Shown here: piece after piece, positions 45,006 through 53,092 of the stretch
Layout: each line of letters begins with the position of its first letter
Numbering within the stretch: position 1 is the first letter of the stretch
Assembly: GCF_000253155.1 (NCBI RefSeq)
Contig: NC_015291.1
Coordinates: 1,707,001 to 1,771,000 of the forward strand
Direction of reading: 5' to 3'
Length of the DNA: 64,000 nucleotides
DNA from: Streptococcus oralis Uo5
Lineage (GTDB): Bacteria > Bacillota > Bacilli > Lactobacillales > Streptococcaceae
The notes under the pieces: model-generated
The model's input: the letters and a program-made list of their open reading frames with translations, nothing else
The model's database searches: none
What the model was told of the DNA's origin: nothing
Program-made: the position numbers and the translations under genes

Positions 45006-45960
45006 ATTGTTCAATCCCTTCCGAAATACTGATTTGAGGGCGATAACCCAAGTCTCGCTCCGCCTTGCTGATGTCCAGCGTCTGGCTATAACGGAGCAGA
45101 TAATAGGTATAGCGTGTCAGAGGCGGTTCGCCTTTGAGATGCAAGATCTTGTAAATAAACTCTAGCGTACTCGCAATAGCTGACAGAAGAGGAGCCGGCA
45201 CTTTTCGGTATGTTATCGGATAGCCTAACCCTCTCAAGGTTTCTTCTATCAAATCCTTAAAAGCTCTTGGTTCCCCATTAGTAATATTATAAACTTCGCC
45301 ACTAGCTTGAGGGGCCTCTAGAGCCAAACGAATGGCCAGAGCAACATTTTCCACACAGGTCATATCCATGAGCTGACGACCATCCCCTATCAAGGGAATG
45401 CCAATCTTCTGACTGAGTTTGAGAACTCGGGGCAAAATACTGGTATCCCCAATCCCAAAAATCCCACGAGGTCGTAAGATAATACTTGGAACATCAGGAT
45501 AATCCTTAAACAGCTTCTCCGAAGCCAGCTTACTACGAATGTAGTTATTCAGATTATTTTCCTGAGGCGCAGCACTTTCTTTGATAGCTAGTTGGTCTCT
45601 AGGAGCAGCATAGATGCTAGGTGAGGATACGTAAACCAAGCGCTGAATACCAGTCTCTCGACAAGCATCCAGAACATACTTGGTCCCTAAGACATTTGTC
45701 TGGTAGAAATCCACCCAAGGTCCCCAGACGGTAGAAAGAGCACCCGCATGCACAATCATGTCCATCCCCTGACAAGCCCGAGCCAAGTCCTCTTGCTTGG
45801 TCAAATCTCCCTGAAAAAATGATACTAGGGAGTTCTCCAAAGACTGGCCCGCCTTGCGATTGCGTCCAAAAGCGCGTACCTGATAGCCCTGCTGACTGAG
45901 CTCTTCAACAACATACTTACCTAGAAAGCCCGTAGCACCTGTTACTAATACTTTCTTCAT
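44980..45960 (-). CDS. NAD-dependent epimerase/dehydratase-type reductase
   Basis: 326 aa extended SDR. The Rossmann motif VTGATGFLGKYVVEEL is at residues 5-20, SSPSIYAAP carries the active-site Ser, and YIRSKLASEKLF the YxxxK pair. The sequence resembles the 3-beta-hydroxysteroid dehydrogenase/OleD branch more than sugar epimerases. A reduction of a beta-keto product made by the ketosynthase is a reasonable inference. It starts 3 bp after the glycosyltransferase gene ends. Confidence 0.87.
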   Translation of the reverse strand: MKKVLVTGATGFLGKYVVEELSQQGYQVRAFGRNRKAGQSLENSLVSFFQGDLTKQEDLARACQGMDMIVHAGALSTVWGPWVDFYQTNVLGTKYVLDACRETGIQRLVYVSSPSIYAAPRDQLAIKESAAPQENNLNNYIRSKLASEKLFKDYPDVPSIILRPRGIFGIGDTSILPRVLKLSQKIGIPLIGDGRQLMDMTCVENVALAIRLALEAPQASGEVYNITNGEPRAFKDLIEETLRGLGYPITYRKVPAPLLSAIASTLEFIYKILHLKGEPPLTRYTYYLLRYSQTLDISKAERDLGYRPQISISEGIEQYVRDYRKH

Positions 45961-45963
45961 ATC

Positions 45964-47232
45964 CTATTTCTCCTTGTCCCCTAAGAGCCGATGTATTTCG
46001 CTCTTCAGAATCTCTGTTGGCTGATAGATTTGAGCTGCACGACTAAGTTTGTTCAATTCTGACCAGCCATCTCTAGCCAATAGCTCACCAAAAGCGCGTC
46101 CAATCGCTTCTCTATCCTCTCGTTTAGCAGTCAAGGCAATCCCTGCTTCTAGCCCACGAACTGCATAGTCATACTGATCATAGTCATGAGGGAGAATCAA
46201 GGCAGGCTTGCCATAGATGATACACTGGTAAAAAATACCCGCACCGCCATGATGAATGACATAGTCCATCTGGGGAATGTATTCCTTATAGGGAAGATAG
46301 GATACCACAGAAACATTGTCCATGACCTCCTCACATTGGAAATCTTGTCCGCCGAACCCCAGAGTTACAAAGAAGTGACAGTCCGGATGGGCTTTTGCCA
46401 ATTGTTGTGTCTGATAGAGGAGATTGTCTTTGGCCCATGCTAGCTGAGTGCCGCAGGAGACAAGGACCTTCTTATACCCTGCATAAGGAGCCAAATCAAG
46501 GGGGTAATTCTCTGCCCTCTCAATCGAAGAGCCAAAAGGTCCCACCCAAAGGTAATGCTCTGGAAAACCGCTTTTCAGCTCCAACTCTTTCATCCCAATT
46601 CCCAAGATGGAATAGGGTGAATAGATGGTTTCCTGACCTTTCTGATTGTAGAGCTTAAAATCGTAACGTTTCAATCGTTCTCTCAATAAAAAGGTTACGA
46701 TTCGTTTCCCTAAACAAGTCCCTTTTCTTCCTAGCCATTGCTGGGCAGATTGGAAAGATGTTTTTGGACTGCCCATTCCTCCAAAGAAACAAGGCGGTCC
46801 ATCTGTCGTTTCAATGGCAAACTGTGTCGCCATCGTGGTAATCCAGGGAATATTCAACTGTTCCGCTACAAGTCCTCCAGAGAGGGTTATAAAATCCGCA
46901 ATCACAATATCAGGTCGATTTTCCTGCCACTCTTGCATTAATTGATCTGAAACCACATTGATCAAATCAAGACTAGCTGACAACTGTCGATAAGCAGAAA
47001 TAAAGTTTAACTGCCCTTCATTGTTGGCTACACGCTCAAACTCATCTACAGAATTTTCTAAAATGGGAATCACCCGGAATCCCATCTCCTCTGCTACAGT
47101 TTTTCGTTGCGGTCCTGTAAATAATCGAATCTCATACAAGGGATCCTTCAACAAGGGTGCGAGTAGATTGAGGGTCGGGAAGAGATGCCCACTTAAGGGC
47201 ACTACAACCACATCAATTTTGACTTTTCTCAT
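45964..47232 (-). CDS. GT1-family (MGT-like) glycosyltransferase
   Basis: 422 aa. The N-terminal domain starts MRKVKIDVVVVPLSGHLFPT, and the donor-binding part has DYVIHHGGAGIFYQCIIYGK and LILPHDYDQYDYAVRGLEAG, the HxGGxG...D(Q) signature of UGT/MGT enzymes that glycosylate hydrophobic acceptors. The ATG at 47232 is the only start that fits the fold; a TTG frame start at 47289 lies inside the upstream terminator hairpin. No ribosome site is visible, and TGCTATCCT lies 6 nt before the ATG, so the mRNA may be leaderless. First gene of the cluster. Confidence 0.85.
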   Translation of the reverse strand: MRKVKIDVVVVPLSGHLFPTLNLLAPLLKDPLYEIRLFTGPQRKTVAEEMGFRVIPILENSVDEFERVANNEGQLNFISAYRQLSASLDLINVVSDQLMQEWQENRPDIVIADFITLSGGLVAEQLNIPWITTMATQFAIETTDGPPCFFGGMGSPKTSFQSAQQWLGRKGTCLGKRIVTFLLRERLKRYDFKLYNQKGQETIYSPYSILGIGMKELELKSGFPEHYLWVGPFGSSIERAENYPLDLAPYAGYKKVLVSCGTQLAWAKDNLLYQTQQLAKAHPDCHFFVTLGFGGQDFQCEEVMDNVSVVSYLPYKEYIPQMDYVIHHGGAGIFYQCIIYGKPALILPHDYDQYDYAVRGLEAGIALTAKREDREAIGRAFGELLARDGWSELNKLSRAAQIYQPTEILKSEIHRLLGDKEK

Positions 47233-47238
47233 ATGTCT

Positions 47239-47247
47239 AGGATAGCA
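47239..47247 (-). promoter_or_regulatory. Candidate extended -10 placing the start site at the ATG
   Basis: Minus strand TGCTATCCT followed by AGACAT and ATG, so a start 7 nt after the -10 would be the A of the ATG. The -35 side is the T-run of the terminator and has no good hexamer. Confidence 0.4.
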
Positions 47248-47254
47248 AATTTTT

Positions 47255-47284
47255 AAAAAAAGAACTACCAAAATGATAGTTCTT
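47255..47284 (-). terminator. Terminator of the Fe-alcohol dehydrogenase gene
   Basis: Minus strand: AAGAACTATC-ATTTT-GGTAGTTCTT followed by TTTTT. Confidence 0.85.
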
Positions 47285-47336
47285 CCCAATATTATTTATA
47301 TTTTGAGGAATAAGTCCCTTCCACTCTACTTGATTT

Positions 47337-48488
47337 TTAGAAGAGTTCTTTGTAGAGAGTAATGGTTTCTTCTAAAGTTGGCATGAATGGATTTCCTGGT
47401 GCACAGGCATCAATCAAAGCATTCTTAGAAAGGTAGTCAAAATCAAAGTCTTTTTCTTGGATACCGAGTTCAGTGAGTTTCTTCGGAATACCTACTGTTT
47501 CAGACAGTTTCTCAATTTCAGCAATAGCATAGTCAGCGCATTCCTGGTCTGTTTTCCCTTCAACATGGAGTCCCAAGGCCTTGGCTACATTGCGAAAAGC
47601 TTCTGGTACACGTTTGGCATTTTCACGTTCTACAACTGGGAGAAGCATGGCACAGCAGACACCATGCGGCAAGTTATATACCGCACCGAGTTGGTGAGCC
47701 ATAGAATGAACATAGCCCAAACCAGCATTGTTAAAGCTCATACCACCGAGGAAGATGGCATTGACCATCGCCTCACGCGCTTCGATATCTTGTCCATTAG
47801 CCACAGCACGAGGAAGATATTCCTTGATGAGTTCAATCGCTCCGATAGAGAGTTTCTTGGTCACATTATAAGCACCTGGTGTTACCAAGGCTTCGACAGC
47901 ATGGGTAAGAGCATCCATACCTGTCGCCGCTGTCAATCCTTTCGGTTTTGAAAGCATGAGTTCTGGATCATTGACAGAGATGAGGGCAAGGCTGTTCTTA
48001 TCAACCATTACCATCTTGACCTTGCGTTCTTCGTCAGTAATGACATAGTTAATGGTAATTTCTGCAGAAGTTCCAGCTGTTGTATTGATCGCAACCACTG
48101 GCAACCCTTTTTTAGCAGACTTGTGGAGACCTTCGTAGTCCTGTGGTTTTCCACCATTTGTAGCGATGATAGAGATACAACTAGCTGCATCCTGTGGAGA
48201 CCCACCACCAAGACTGATGATAAAGTCACATCCATGTTCTTTCAAGGCTGCCACTCCTTCTGTGACATTCTTACAAGTCGGATTCGGCTCCACATCGCTA
48301 AAGATCACATATTCGATCCCTTCAGCATCTAATGGTTTTAGGACCTTAGGTAAAATATCGCTGCCTTCGATGAACTTGTCTGTCACCAAAAGAGCCTTCT
48401 TATACCCCAGTTCCTTGATATACGGACCTACTTCATTTACAACACCTTTACCAATAAGGTTAACCGATGGAACGTAAAATGTAGCCAT
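47337..48488 (-). CDS. Iron-containing alcohol dehydrogenase
   Basis: 383 aa NAD(P)-dependent dehydrogenase of the type III (Fe) family. ISLGGGSPQDAA near residue 95 is the nucleotide-binding turn; metal ligands lie in MDALTHAVEALV and GYVHSMAHQLGAVYNLPHG. Relatives reduce acetaldehyde or 3-hydroxypropanal. Monocistronic, with a promoter whose -35 is covered by a 16-bp palindrome (48557-48572) and a terminator downstream. Confidence 0.93.
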   Translation of the reverse strand: MATFYVPSVNLIGKGVVNEVGPYIKELGYKKALLVTDKFIEGSDILPKVLKPLDAEGIEYVIFSDVEPNPTCKNVTEGVAALKEHGCDFIISLGGGSPQDAASCISIIATNGGKPQDYEGLHKSAKKGLPVVAINTTAGTSAEITINYVITDEERKVKMVMVDKNSLALISVNDPELMLSKPKGLTAATGMDALTHAVEALVTPGAYNVTKKLSIGAIELIKEYLPRAVANGQDIEAREAMVNAIFLGGMSFNNAGLGYVHSMAHQLGAVYNLPHGVCCAMLLPVVERENAKRVPEAFRNVAKALGLHVEGKTDQECADYAIAEIEKLSETVGIPKKLTELGIQEKDFDFDYLSKNALIDACAPGNPFMPTLEETITLYKELF

Positions 48489-48533
48489 ATGCTTTTCCTC
48501 CTGCGCCTCTGCGCTATTTGATTATTTACTATA

Positions 48534-48572
48534 AGTATACGACCTTATAAGAAGTATTACAAATATTTGTAA
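48534..48572 (-). promoter_or_regulatory. Promoter and palindromic operator of the alcohol dehydrogenase gene
   Basis: Minus strand promoter: TTGTAA, 17 nt, TATACT (48534-48539). The -35 lies inside the perfect palindrome TTACAAATATTTGTAA (48557-48572), a good repressor site. It is not a clear Rex or CopY box, so the regulator is unknown. Confidence 0.7.
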
Positions 48573-48620
48573 GCGTTTTAAGTAAAAAGTTAGTAAAGAA
48601 CAGCCAGCCACTTTTTCAAG

Positions 48621-48661
48621 AAAAAAGCTCCAAAAAGATAGCTTTCATCTCATTGGAACTT
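48621..48661 (-). terminator. Terminator of the lipoprotein gene
   Basis: Minus strand: AAGTTCCAA pairs with TTGGAGCTT, followed by TTTTTTC. Confidence 0.75.
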
Positions 48662-48672
48662 TTACTTAATCA

Positions 48673-49128
48673 TTATTGCTTAGTTAATACCACTCGGTCA
48701 GATGCCTCTCGGTCCATATCATCGATAATCAATTGATTACCATTAACCGTGTAAATTTTGACATCATCACCGATAATGACACGTTGATTTTCTGGCTCAA
48801 AGCTGACTTGCTTGATTTCCTTATCTCCATCTGGCTCGACCTCAGTCCATGTACCAGTTTTACCTGTTACAACAAGAGTGATTTGGTCATTCTCATCTTT
48901 TCCAGTATAGGTACCATCGATATTCGTAGGTTGAGCTACAGTAGTGTCCTGACTTGAGGATGCCTGTGGTTGACTAGCACTTGTCGTAGCGCTAGAAGAT
49001 GATTCTTGTTGAGTAGATGATTGTTGAGCAGATTGCTGGGTAGGTGCTTGTGTCTTAGATCCACAAGCTGCTAAAAGACTAAGAATTGCTAGGGAAGCAA
49101 TAGAAAGTGTGAATGTTTTTGTTTTCAT
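48673..49128 (-). CDS. Putative lipoprotein with a Gln/Ser-rich linker
   Basis: 151 aa. Lipoprotein signal peptide with lipobox LAAC (Cys22), followed by a low-complexity linker of Gln, Ser and Thr (about 25-66) and a small folded domain of about 80 residues (NIDGTYTGKDENDQITLVVT...). Its function is unknown; an equivalent gene lies beside folC in pneumococci. Surface-exposed and anchored to the membrane by a lipid. Confidence 0.88.
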   Translation of the reverse strand: MKTKTFTLSIASLAILSLLAACGSKTQAPTQQSAQQSSTQQESSSSATTSASQPQASSSQDTTVAQPTNIDGTYTGKDENDQITLVVTGKTGTWTEVEPDGDKEIKQVSFEPENQRVIIGDDVKIYTVNGNQLIIDDMDREASDRVVLTKQ

Positions 49129-49218
49129 AGCGATTTCCTTTCTTTTGTGCCAATGTTTTGCTGGATCAGTTTCCAGATGTACCTCCTACCTCAAGTATAA
49201 CAACTTAAGCCTAGAAGG

Positions 49219-50469
49219 TCAACTAATCCCATCGCTTCCTAGCAAACTCGCTCGGACTTCTGAGATAAAGTAGAGGGATCCCGTCACGAAAAGCAGGTCC
49301 TGATCGTTGGCCTTTTCTTCAAATTCTCTGATAAAATCACCATAGGAAGAAATTAAATCGTAACCCGCCACATCCTTCTCATCCAAAGATCCTTGGTAGT
49401 CAAAGCCCGTTACCTTAAGTTCCACCTGAGGCAACTGCTCAGATAGATAGCCCAACATCCCTTGATAGTCTTTGCGTTTAAGAGCACCAAAAAGGATACG
49501 GACTTGATAGCCTTGCTGGATTTTCCCTTGGATAAACTCGACCAACCGGGTTAAGGCTGGAAGATTGTGAGCCCCATCTAGGTAGATTTGCGGACGAATC
49601 CGTTCCAATCGACCTGCCCAGTGAGTCTTCTTCAAAGCCTGTCTGACAAATTCTTCTTCGACCCTTTCACCTATTGATGCCATAAACAGAAGAAAAGTTT
49701 CTAAAGCCAAGGCGGCATTTTCTTGCTGATAAGCACCTTCCAAACCGATTTCAAGCTGTGAAAAGTTTGCTAGCTTACTTGAAAAATTCCCAGCATTCAA
49801 GGTGAAGTCTCGCCCAGCTTGATAAAGTTCAACAGCTAACTCTTTTGCTCTTTTTTGACAGACAAGCTCCGCTTCTGGAGTAAGCTTGGCAATGACCGCC
49901 TGCTTGCCAGCCTTGAAAATACCAGCTTTCTGCTTGGCTATTTCCTCCAGACTATCGCCCAAGGTCTCCTGATGATCTAGCCCAATGGAGGTAATAACTG
50001 CAATCTCTCCAGTTACGACATTAGTGGTGTCAAGCAGACCACCAATCCCCACTTCTAGCAGAACTAGCTCCACTCCCTGCTCTTTAAAGTAAAGCAAGGC
50101 AATCAAGGTCAACAACTCAAAAAAGGACAACTGGTCATGAGTTTCCAAAAGAGTTTTTTCCATCTCCTTGACTTGGTTAGCTATACGGATAAAGTCTTCC
50201 TCTGCGATTGGTTGCCCATTGATACAGATTCGATCATGGATACTGATGATATGGGGAGAGGTAAAAGTACCAACTTTTTTACCATGAGCAACAAACAACT
50301 CCCTCATAAAGGCAATAGTTGACCCTTTACCGTTAGTCCCTGTTACGTGGATAATAGGATAAGTCCTCTCTGGATTCCCCAGCAAATCCACCGCTCGCTG
50401 CATTCGTCCAAGACCGGATCTAAAGTTTAAACCAATCCGACTATGAAGCCATTCTTCTACTTCAAACAT
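49219..50469 (-). CDS. folC: Bifunctional folylpolyglutamate / dihydrofolate synthase
   Basis: 416 aa Mur-ligase-type enzyme adding glutamate to folates. P-loop HVTGTNGKGSTIAFM at residues 41-55 and LVLLEVGIGGLLDTTN near 125 are the two family signatures; the C-terminal domain has RPQIYLDGAHN. Full length. It is downstream of the tandem repeat region and its terminator, so it is probably transcribed from its own promoter. Confidence 0.96.
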   Translation of the reverse strand: MFEVEEWLHSRIGLNFRSGLGRMQRAVDLLGNPERTYPIIHVTGTNGKGSTIAFMRELFVAHGKKVGTFTSPHIISIHDRICINGQPIAEEDFIRIANQVKEMEKTLLETHDQLSFFELLTLIALLYFKEQGVELVLLEVGIGGLLDTTNVVTGEIAVITSIGLDHQETLGDSLEEIAKQKAGIFKAGKQAVIAKLTPEAELVCQKRAKELAVELYQAGRDFTLNAGNFSSKLANFSQLEIGLEGAYQQENAALALETFLLFMASIGERVEEEFVRQALKKTHWAGRLERIRPQIYLDGAHNLPALTRLVEFIQGKIQQGYQVRILFGALKRKDYQGMLGYLSEQLPQVELKVTGFDYQGSLDEKDVAGYDLISSYGDFIREFEEKANDQDLLFVTGSLYFISEVRASLLGSDGIS

Positions 50470-50521
50470 ACATGTCTCCTTAACAAAAGTCCAATCAACT
50501 ACCGCATCAAAGTATGATTAC

Positions 50522-50557
50522 AAATAAAAGCGAGGCCGGGACTAAAATCCCGACCTC
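50522..50557 (-). terminator. Terminator closing the tandem-repeat region
   Basis: Minus strand: GAGGTCGGGA pairs with TCCCGGCCTC, followed by GCTTTTATTTG. It ends the transcript of ireB-ruvX-DUF1292 plus the repeats. Confidence 0.75.
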
Positions 50558-50576
50558 TTACCTGGTTAGCTAATCA

Positions 50577-50825
50577 CTAGCTACTATGAATTTCAACGTG
50601 GGCTAAAAACGTCCCCTGGAATTACTTACGGTCTTTATTTTTAGCGTAAGGGTAAAAATGTTCCCCGAACGTTCCTGCTTTTTCTTATTTCTAGAAGCAG
50701 GGCTGATACAGTCTCCCAGACTTACCAGTTCTCTCTTATTTAAAGGAACTGGGCTAAAAACGTCCCCCGAACGTTCCTGCGTTTCTCATTTCTGGCGCAG
50801 GGCTAAAAACGTTCCCCGAACGTTT
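50577..50825 (-). repeat. Five tandem 50-nt units with covarying hairpins (RNA-like)
   Basis: A conserved block (plus strand GGGCTAAAAACGTCCCC) starts at 50600, 50650, 50700, 50751 and 50800, a period of 50 bp. On the minus strand each unit has a small hairpin with a GGGG-type loop (AACGTT-CGGGG-AACGTT; AGTCT-GGG-AGACT in unit 3), the linker TTTTTAGCCC, and a second hairpin whose stem sequence differs between units but stays paired: CCTGCG/CGCAGG, CCAGTTC/GAACTGG, CCTGCTT/AAGCAGG, CTTACG/CGTAAG. The last unit is degenerate. The array starts right at the stop of the DUF1292 gene and ends near a terminator, so it is a long 3' UTR or an sRNA cut from it. I do not recognise it as a named family. 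Confidence 0.85.
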
Positions 50826-51131
50826 TTACTCCTCCTTAAAACTATTGAAGACTTCTTCAATCATGTTCCATTCGTCTTCTGAGTCTTCTGGGATTGGTTG
50901 CAATTCGCCTTCTGTTCCGTCTTCGTTTTCGATGAATGAGTAAGCTTGGATTTCAACTTCACCATTTTCATCTTCTTCTGCGTTAACTGGCACTAGAAGA
51001 ACATAGTTTTTACCAAATTCTTCTTTCCCATCGATGGTCAAAAGAATTTCAAACAAGGTTTCATTTCCTTGCTCGTCTACTAGTGTAATCAATTCACGTT
51101 CTTCGTGGTCATGGTTGTGATCGTGTGACAT
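50826..51131 (-). CDS. DUF1292 family protein (UPF0473)
   Basis: 101 aa acidic protein, [20 protein letters not shown], ending [18 protein letters not shown] His/Asp-rich N-terminus suggests metal binding, but no function is known. Third gene of ireB-ruvX-DUF1292, an order kept in most Firmicutes. Its stop codon touches the 50-nt tandem repeat array. Confidence 0.93.
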   Translation of the reverse strand: MSHDHNHDHEERELITLVDEQGNETLFEILLTIDGKEEFGKNYVLLVPVNAEEDENGEVEIQAYSFIENEDGTEGELQPIPEDSEDEWNMIEEVFNSFKEE

Positions 51132-51146
51132 AGTTTCTCCTCTGTC

Positions 51147-51566
51147 TTAAAATTTTCTATCTAAATAATTTTGCAAAATCAGCTGAGCAGCTAACTTATC
51201 AATAACTTTCTTGCGTTTGTTACGGCTGATATCTGCTTGTTCAATCAACATACGCTCCGCAGCGACCGTTGTCAAACGCTCATCCTGATAGTCTACTGGC
51301 AAACCAAAGAGTTCTTCTAGCTTGGCACCATAGGCTTGACTGGCTTCTACTCGCGGACCGCTGGTATTGTTCATATTTTTAGGCAGACCCACTACAAAGC
51401 GCTCCACCTTATAGCTGTCAACCAATTCCTTGATACGGTCAAAACCAAACTGGCCCTGATCCTCATTAATCTGGATGATTTCAAGTCCTTGAGCAGTGAA
51501 GCCTAGTGGGTCACTAATAGCAACGCCTACCGTTTTTGAACCGACGTCCAATCCCATAATTCTCAT
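51147..51566 (-). CDS. ruvX: Holliday junction resolvase-like protein YqgF/RuvX
   Basis: 139 aa RNase H-like fold: [20 protein letters not shown] with the catalytic Asp6, [15 protein letters not shown], and [13 protein letters not shown]. In bacteria it processes the 5' end of pre-16S rRNA, although it is named after a resolvase. It begins 3 bp after ireB. Confidence 0.95.
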   Translation of the reverse strand: MRIMGLDVGSKTVGVAISDPLGFTAQGLEIIQINEDQGQFGFDRIKELVDSYKVERFVVGLPKNMNNTSGPRVEASQAYGAKLEELFGLPVDYQDERLTTVAAERMLIEQADISRNKRKKVIDKLAAQLILQNYLDRKF

Positions 51567-51569
51567 AGA

Positions 51570-51836
51570 TTATAGATCGACTCCTTGTCCTTTAAGGTAG
51601 TAGCGTACCAATTCTTCAACAATTTCATCACGCTCATACTTACGGATTTGATTTCGTGCATTGTTATAACGAGGAACGTAGGCAGGGTCACCACTCAATA
51701 CATAACCGACGATCTGGTTAATCGGATTGTAGCCCTTGTCATTCAAAGAAGCATAGACGTCTGTCAACGTTTCGCTAATTTCTTTCTTATTGGAATCATC
51801 CAATTTAAACCGTACAGTTTCTTCAGTAAATCCCAT
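51570..51836 (-). CDS. ireB: IreB family regulatory phosphoprotein (UPF0297)
   Basis: 88 aa, [20 protein letters not shown]. Thr4 and Thr7 match the sites phosphorylated by the PASTA kinase IreK in Enterococcus, where IreB tunes cephalosporin resistance. First gene of the operon, behind a promoter at 51867-51895. That StkP acts on it in this organism is inferred. Confidence 0.92.
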
Positions 51837-51866
51837 TCTAACACCCTCTTTCCTTAGAATAGTACT

Positions 51867-51895
51867 ATTATAGCATATTTCCTTACGTTCTACAA
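51867..51895 (-). promoter_or_regulatory. Promoter of ireB-ruvX-DUF1292
   Basis: Minus strand: TTGTAG, 17 nt, TATAAT with the TGC extension (TGCTATAAT). Confidence 0.75.
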
Positions 51896-51923
51896 ATAAA
51901 TCAGTTTGTTTATTTGGATTTTC

Positions 51924-52493
51924 TTACTGTTCTACCGCCCCATTTGCCACTCTGTCAGCAATATACTGGCTAGGTTCGTTTTTTAAGAGATTTTCAAGAC
52001 CAATATTTTTTAAATATTCTAGTTGAGATGCCTTTTTGACATCCAAAACTTGAAAATCATAAGTCGTTGTGGTCTGGATTTCTGTCTCGCTGAGTAGCTT
52101 GGTTTCCAGTGTAAATCCTGCCAGTTTGCGCGCCTCTTGGATAGTCTCATCCTTTTCTTCTGCTTCAAGAAGCGCTTTTTGCGTTTCCTCTAGGCCATTT
52201 TCAGAGATAAAGGTCTTGAGTTCATCGCCGACAGGTCGTTTTTGCTGGTTGGTCAAGGTCAAAAACTGATTGCCTTTATAGGTAATGGTCTGAATCTGCT
52301 GCGTTCCATTTTCTGACTTCGGCATCAGCAAGGTCTTGGTGACAACCGTATTCTTTTCGGCATTGTCCAAAACGGGAAGGTTGGATTGGAGAGGTTCAGA
52401 TGCTGTTGTAGAAGCAGCAGGGGTTTCCTTTTTTTGCCCACATCCCGCAAGCAAAAAGAGGAGAGCAAAACTAGCAATTAGTAACTTTTTCAT
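51924..52493 (-). CDS. Putative lipoprotein, DUF1307-like
   Basis: 189 aa, signal peptide with lipobox LAGC (Cys18), a short linker, then a domain of about 150 residues (NTVVTKTLLMPKSENGTQQI to SQYIADRVANGAVEQ) with the two-part pattern of YehR/DUF1307 lipoproteins. Function unknown. It lies between ireB and spx, as in pneumococci, behind the spx terminator. Confidence 0.82.
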   Translation of the reverse strand: MKKLLIASFALLFLLAGCGQKKETPAASTTASEPLQSNLPVLDNAEKNTVVTKTLLMPKSENGTQQIQTITYKGNQFLTLTNQQKRPVGDELKTFISENGLEETQKALLEAEEKDETIQEARKLAGFTLETKLLSETEIQTTTTYDFQVLDVKKASQLEYLKNIGLENLLKNEPSQYIADRVANGAVEQ

Positions 52494-52515
52494 AATTCCT
52501 CACTTGATTTTAAAA

Positions 52516-52554
52516 CAAAAGAGCAAACAAGGCCAGGAGTCACTCCCAGCCTTG
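52516..52554 (-). terminator. Terminator of spx
   Basis: Minus strand: CAAGGCTGGGAGT pairs with ACTCCTGGCCTTG, followed by TTTGCTCTTTTG. Confidence 0.7.
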
Positions 52555-52559
52555 ATGTT

Positions 52560-52958
52560 TTATAGAGCTGCACGTAGACGTGCTTCTGCATTTTCTACAT
52601 TACGGACAGAGCGTGGCAAGAAGGCACGGATATCATCTTCTTTATAGCCGACTTGCAGGCGCTTCTCATCAACGAGAATCGGACTCTTTAAGATCCGTGG
52701 TGTTTCCATGATTAAGTTGAGCACTTCATTGACACTCAAATCCTCGATGTCAACTCCAAGTGCCTTAGCGTAGCGGTTTTTTGACGAAACGATACTGGCA
52801 ATTCCATTATCTGTTTTCGTGAGAATATCTAATAACTCTTCTCTCGTAATTCCTTCTTTACCAAGATTTTGTTCTTTATAACTTAACTGGTGGGCATTGA
52901 GCCAGGTTTTCGCTTTTTTACAGCTAGTACAACTTGAGACTGTATAAATTTTGATCAT
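52560..52958 (-). CDS. spxA: Spx family transcriptional regulator
   Basis: 132 aa ArsC-like protein binding the alpha C-terminal domain of RNA polymerase. MIKIYTVSSCTSCKKAKTWL contains the redox CxxC (Cys10, Cys13), so it can sense thiol stress. RPILVDEKRLQVG-like features and PRSVRNVENAEARLRAAL close it. Streptococci carry two Spx paralogues; which one this is cannot be told from sequence alone. An extended -10 (TGGTATAAT, 53000-53008) lies upstream. Confidence 0.92.
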   Translation of the reverse strand: MIKIYTVSSCTSCKKAKTWLNAHQLSYKEQNLGKEGITREELLDILTKTDNGIASIVSSKNRYAKALGVDIEDLSVNEVLNLIMETPRILKSPILVDEKRLQVGYKEDDIRAFLPRSVRNVENAEARLRAAL

Positions 52959-52999
52959 GTACCTACCCCTTTCGCTACATGTTACTATCAGTTTAGTCT

Positions 53000-53008
53000 A
53001 TTATACCA
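53000..53008 (-). promoter_or_regulatory. Extended -10 promoter of spxA
   Basis: Minus strand TGGTATAAT, 42 bp upstream of the spxA start. No good -35. Confidence 0.55.
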
Positions 53009-53092
53009 TAAAAAACATCCGACTTGCGACCTATTTTTAAAATAATTTAACTTTTTTAGCGATTTTCGTACTTTTTTCTTGACAAAATCAAT

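Noticed and set aside
50577..50825. CRISPR-like array: conserved blocks alternating with variable segments at a 50-bp period.
   Set aside because: The variable segments are self-paired hairpins with shared loops, not unrelated spacers; blocks vary between units, and no cas gene is nearby.
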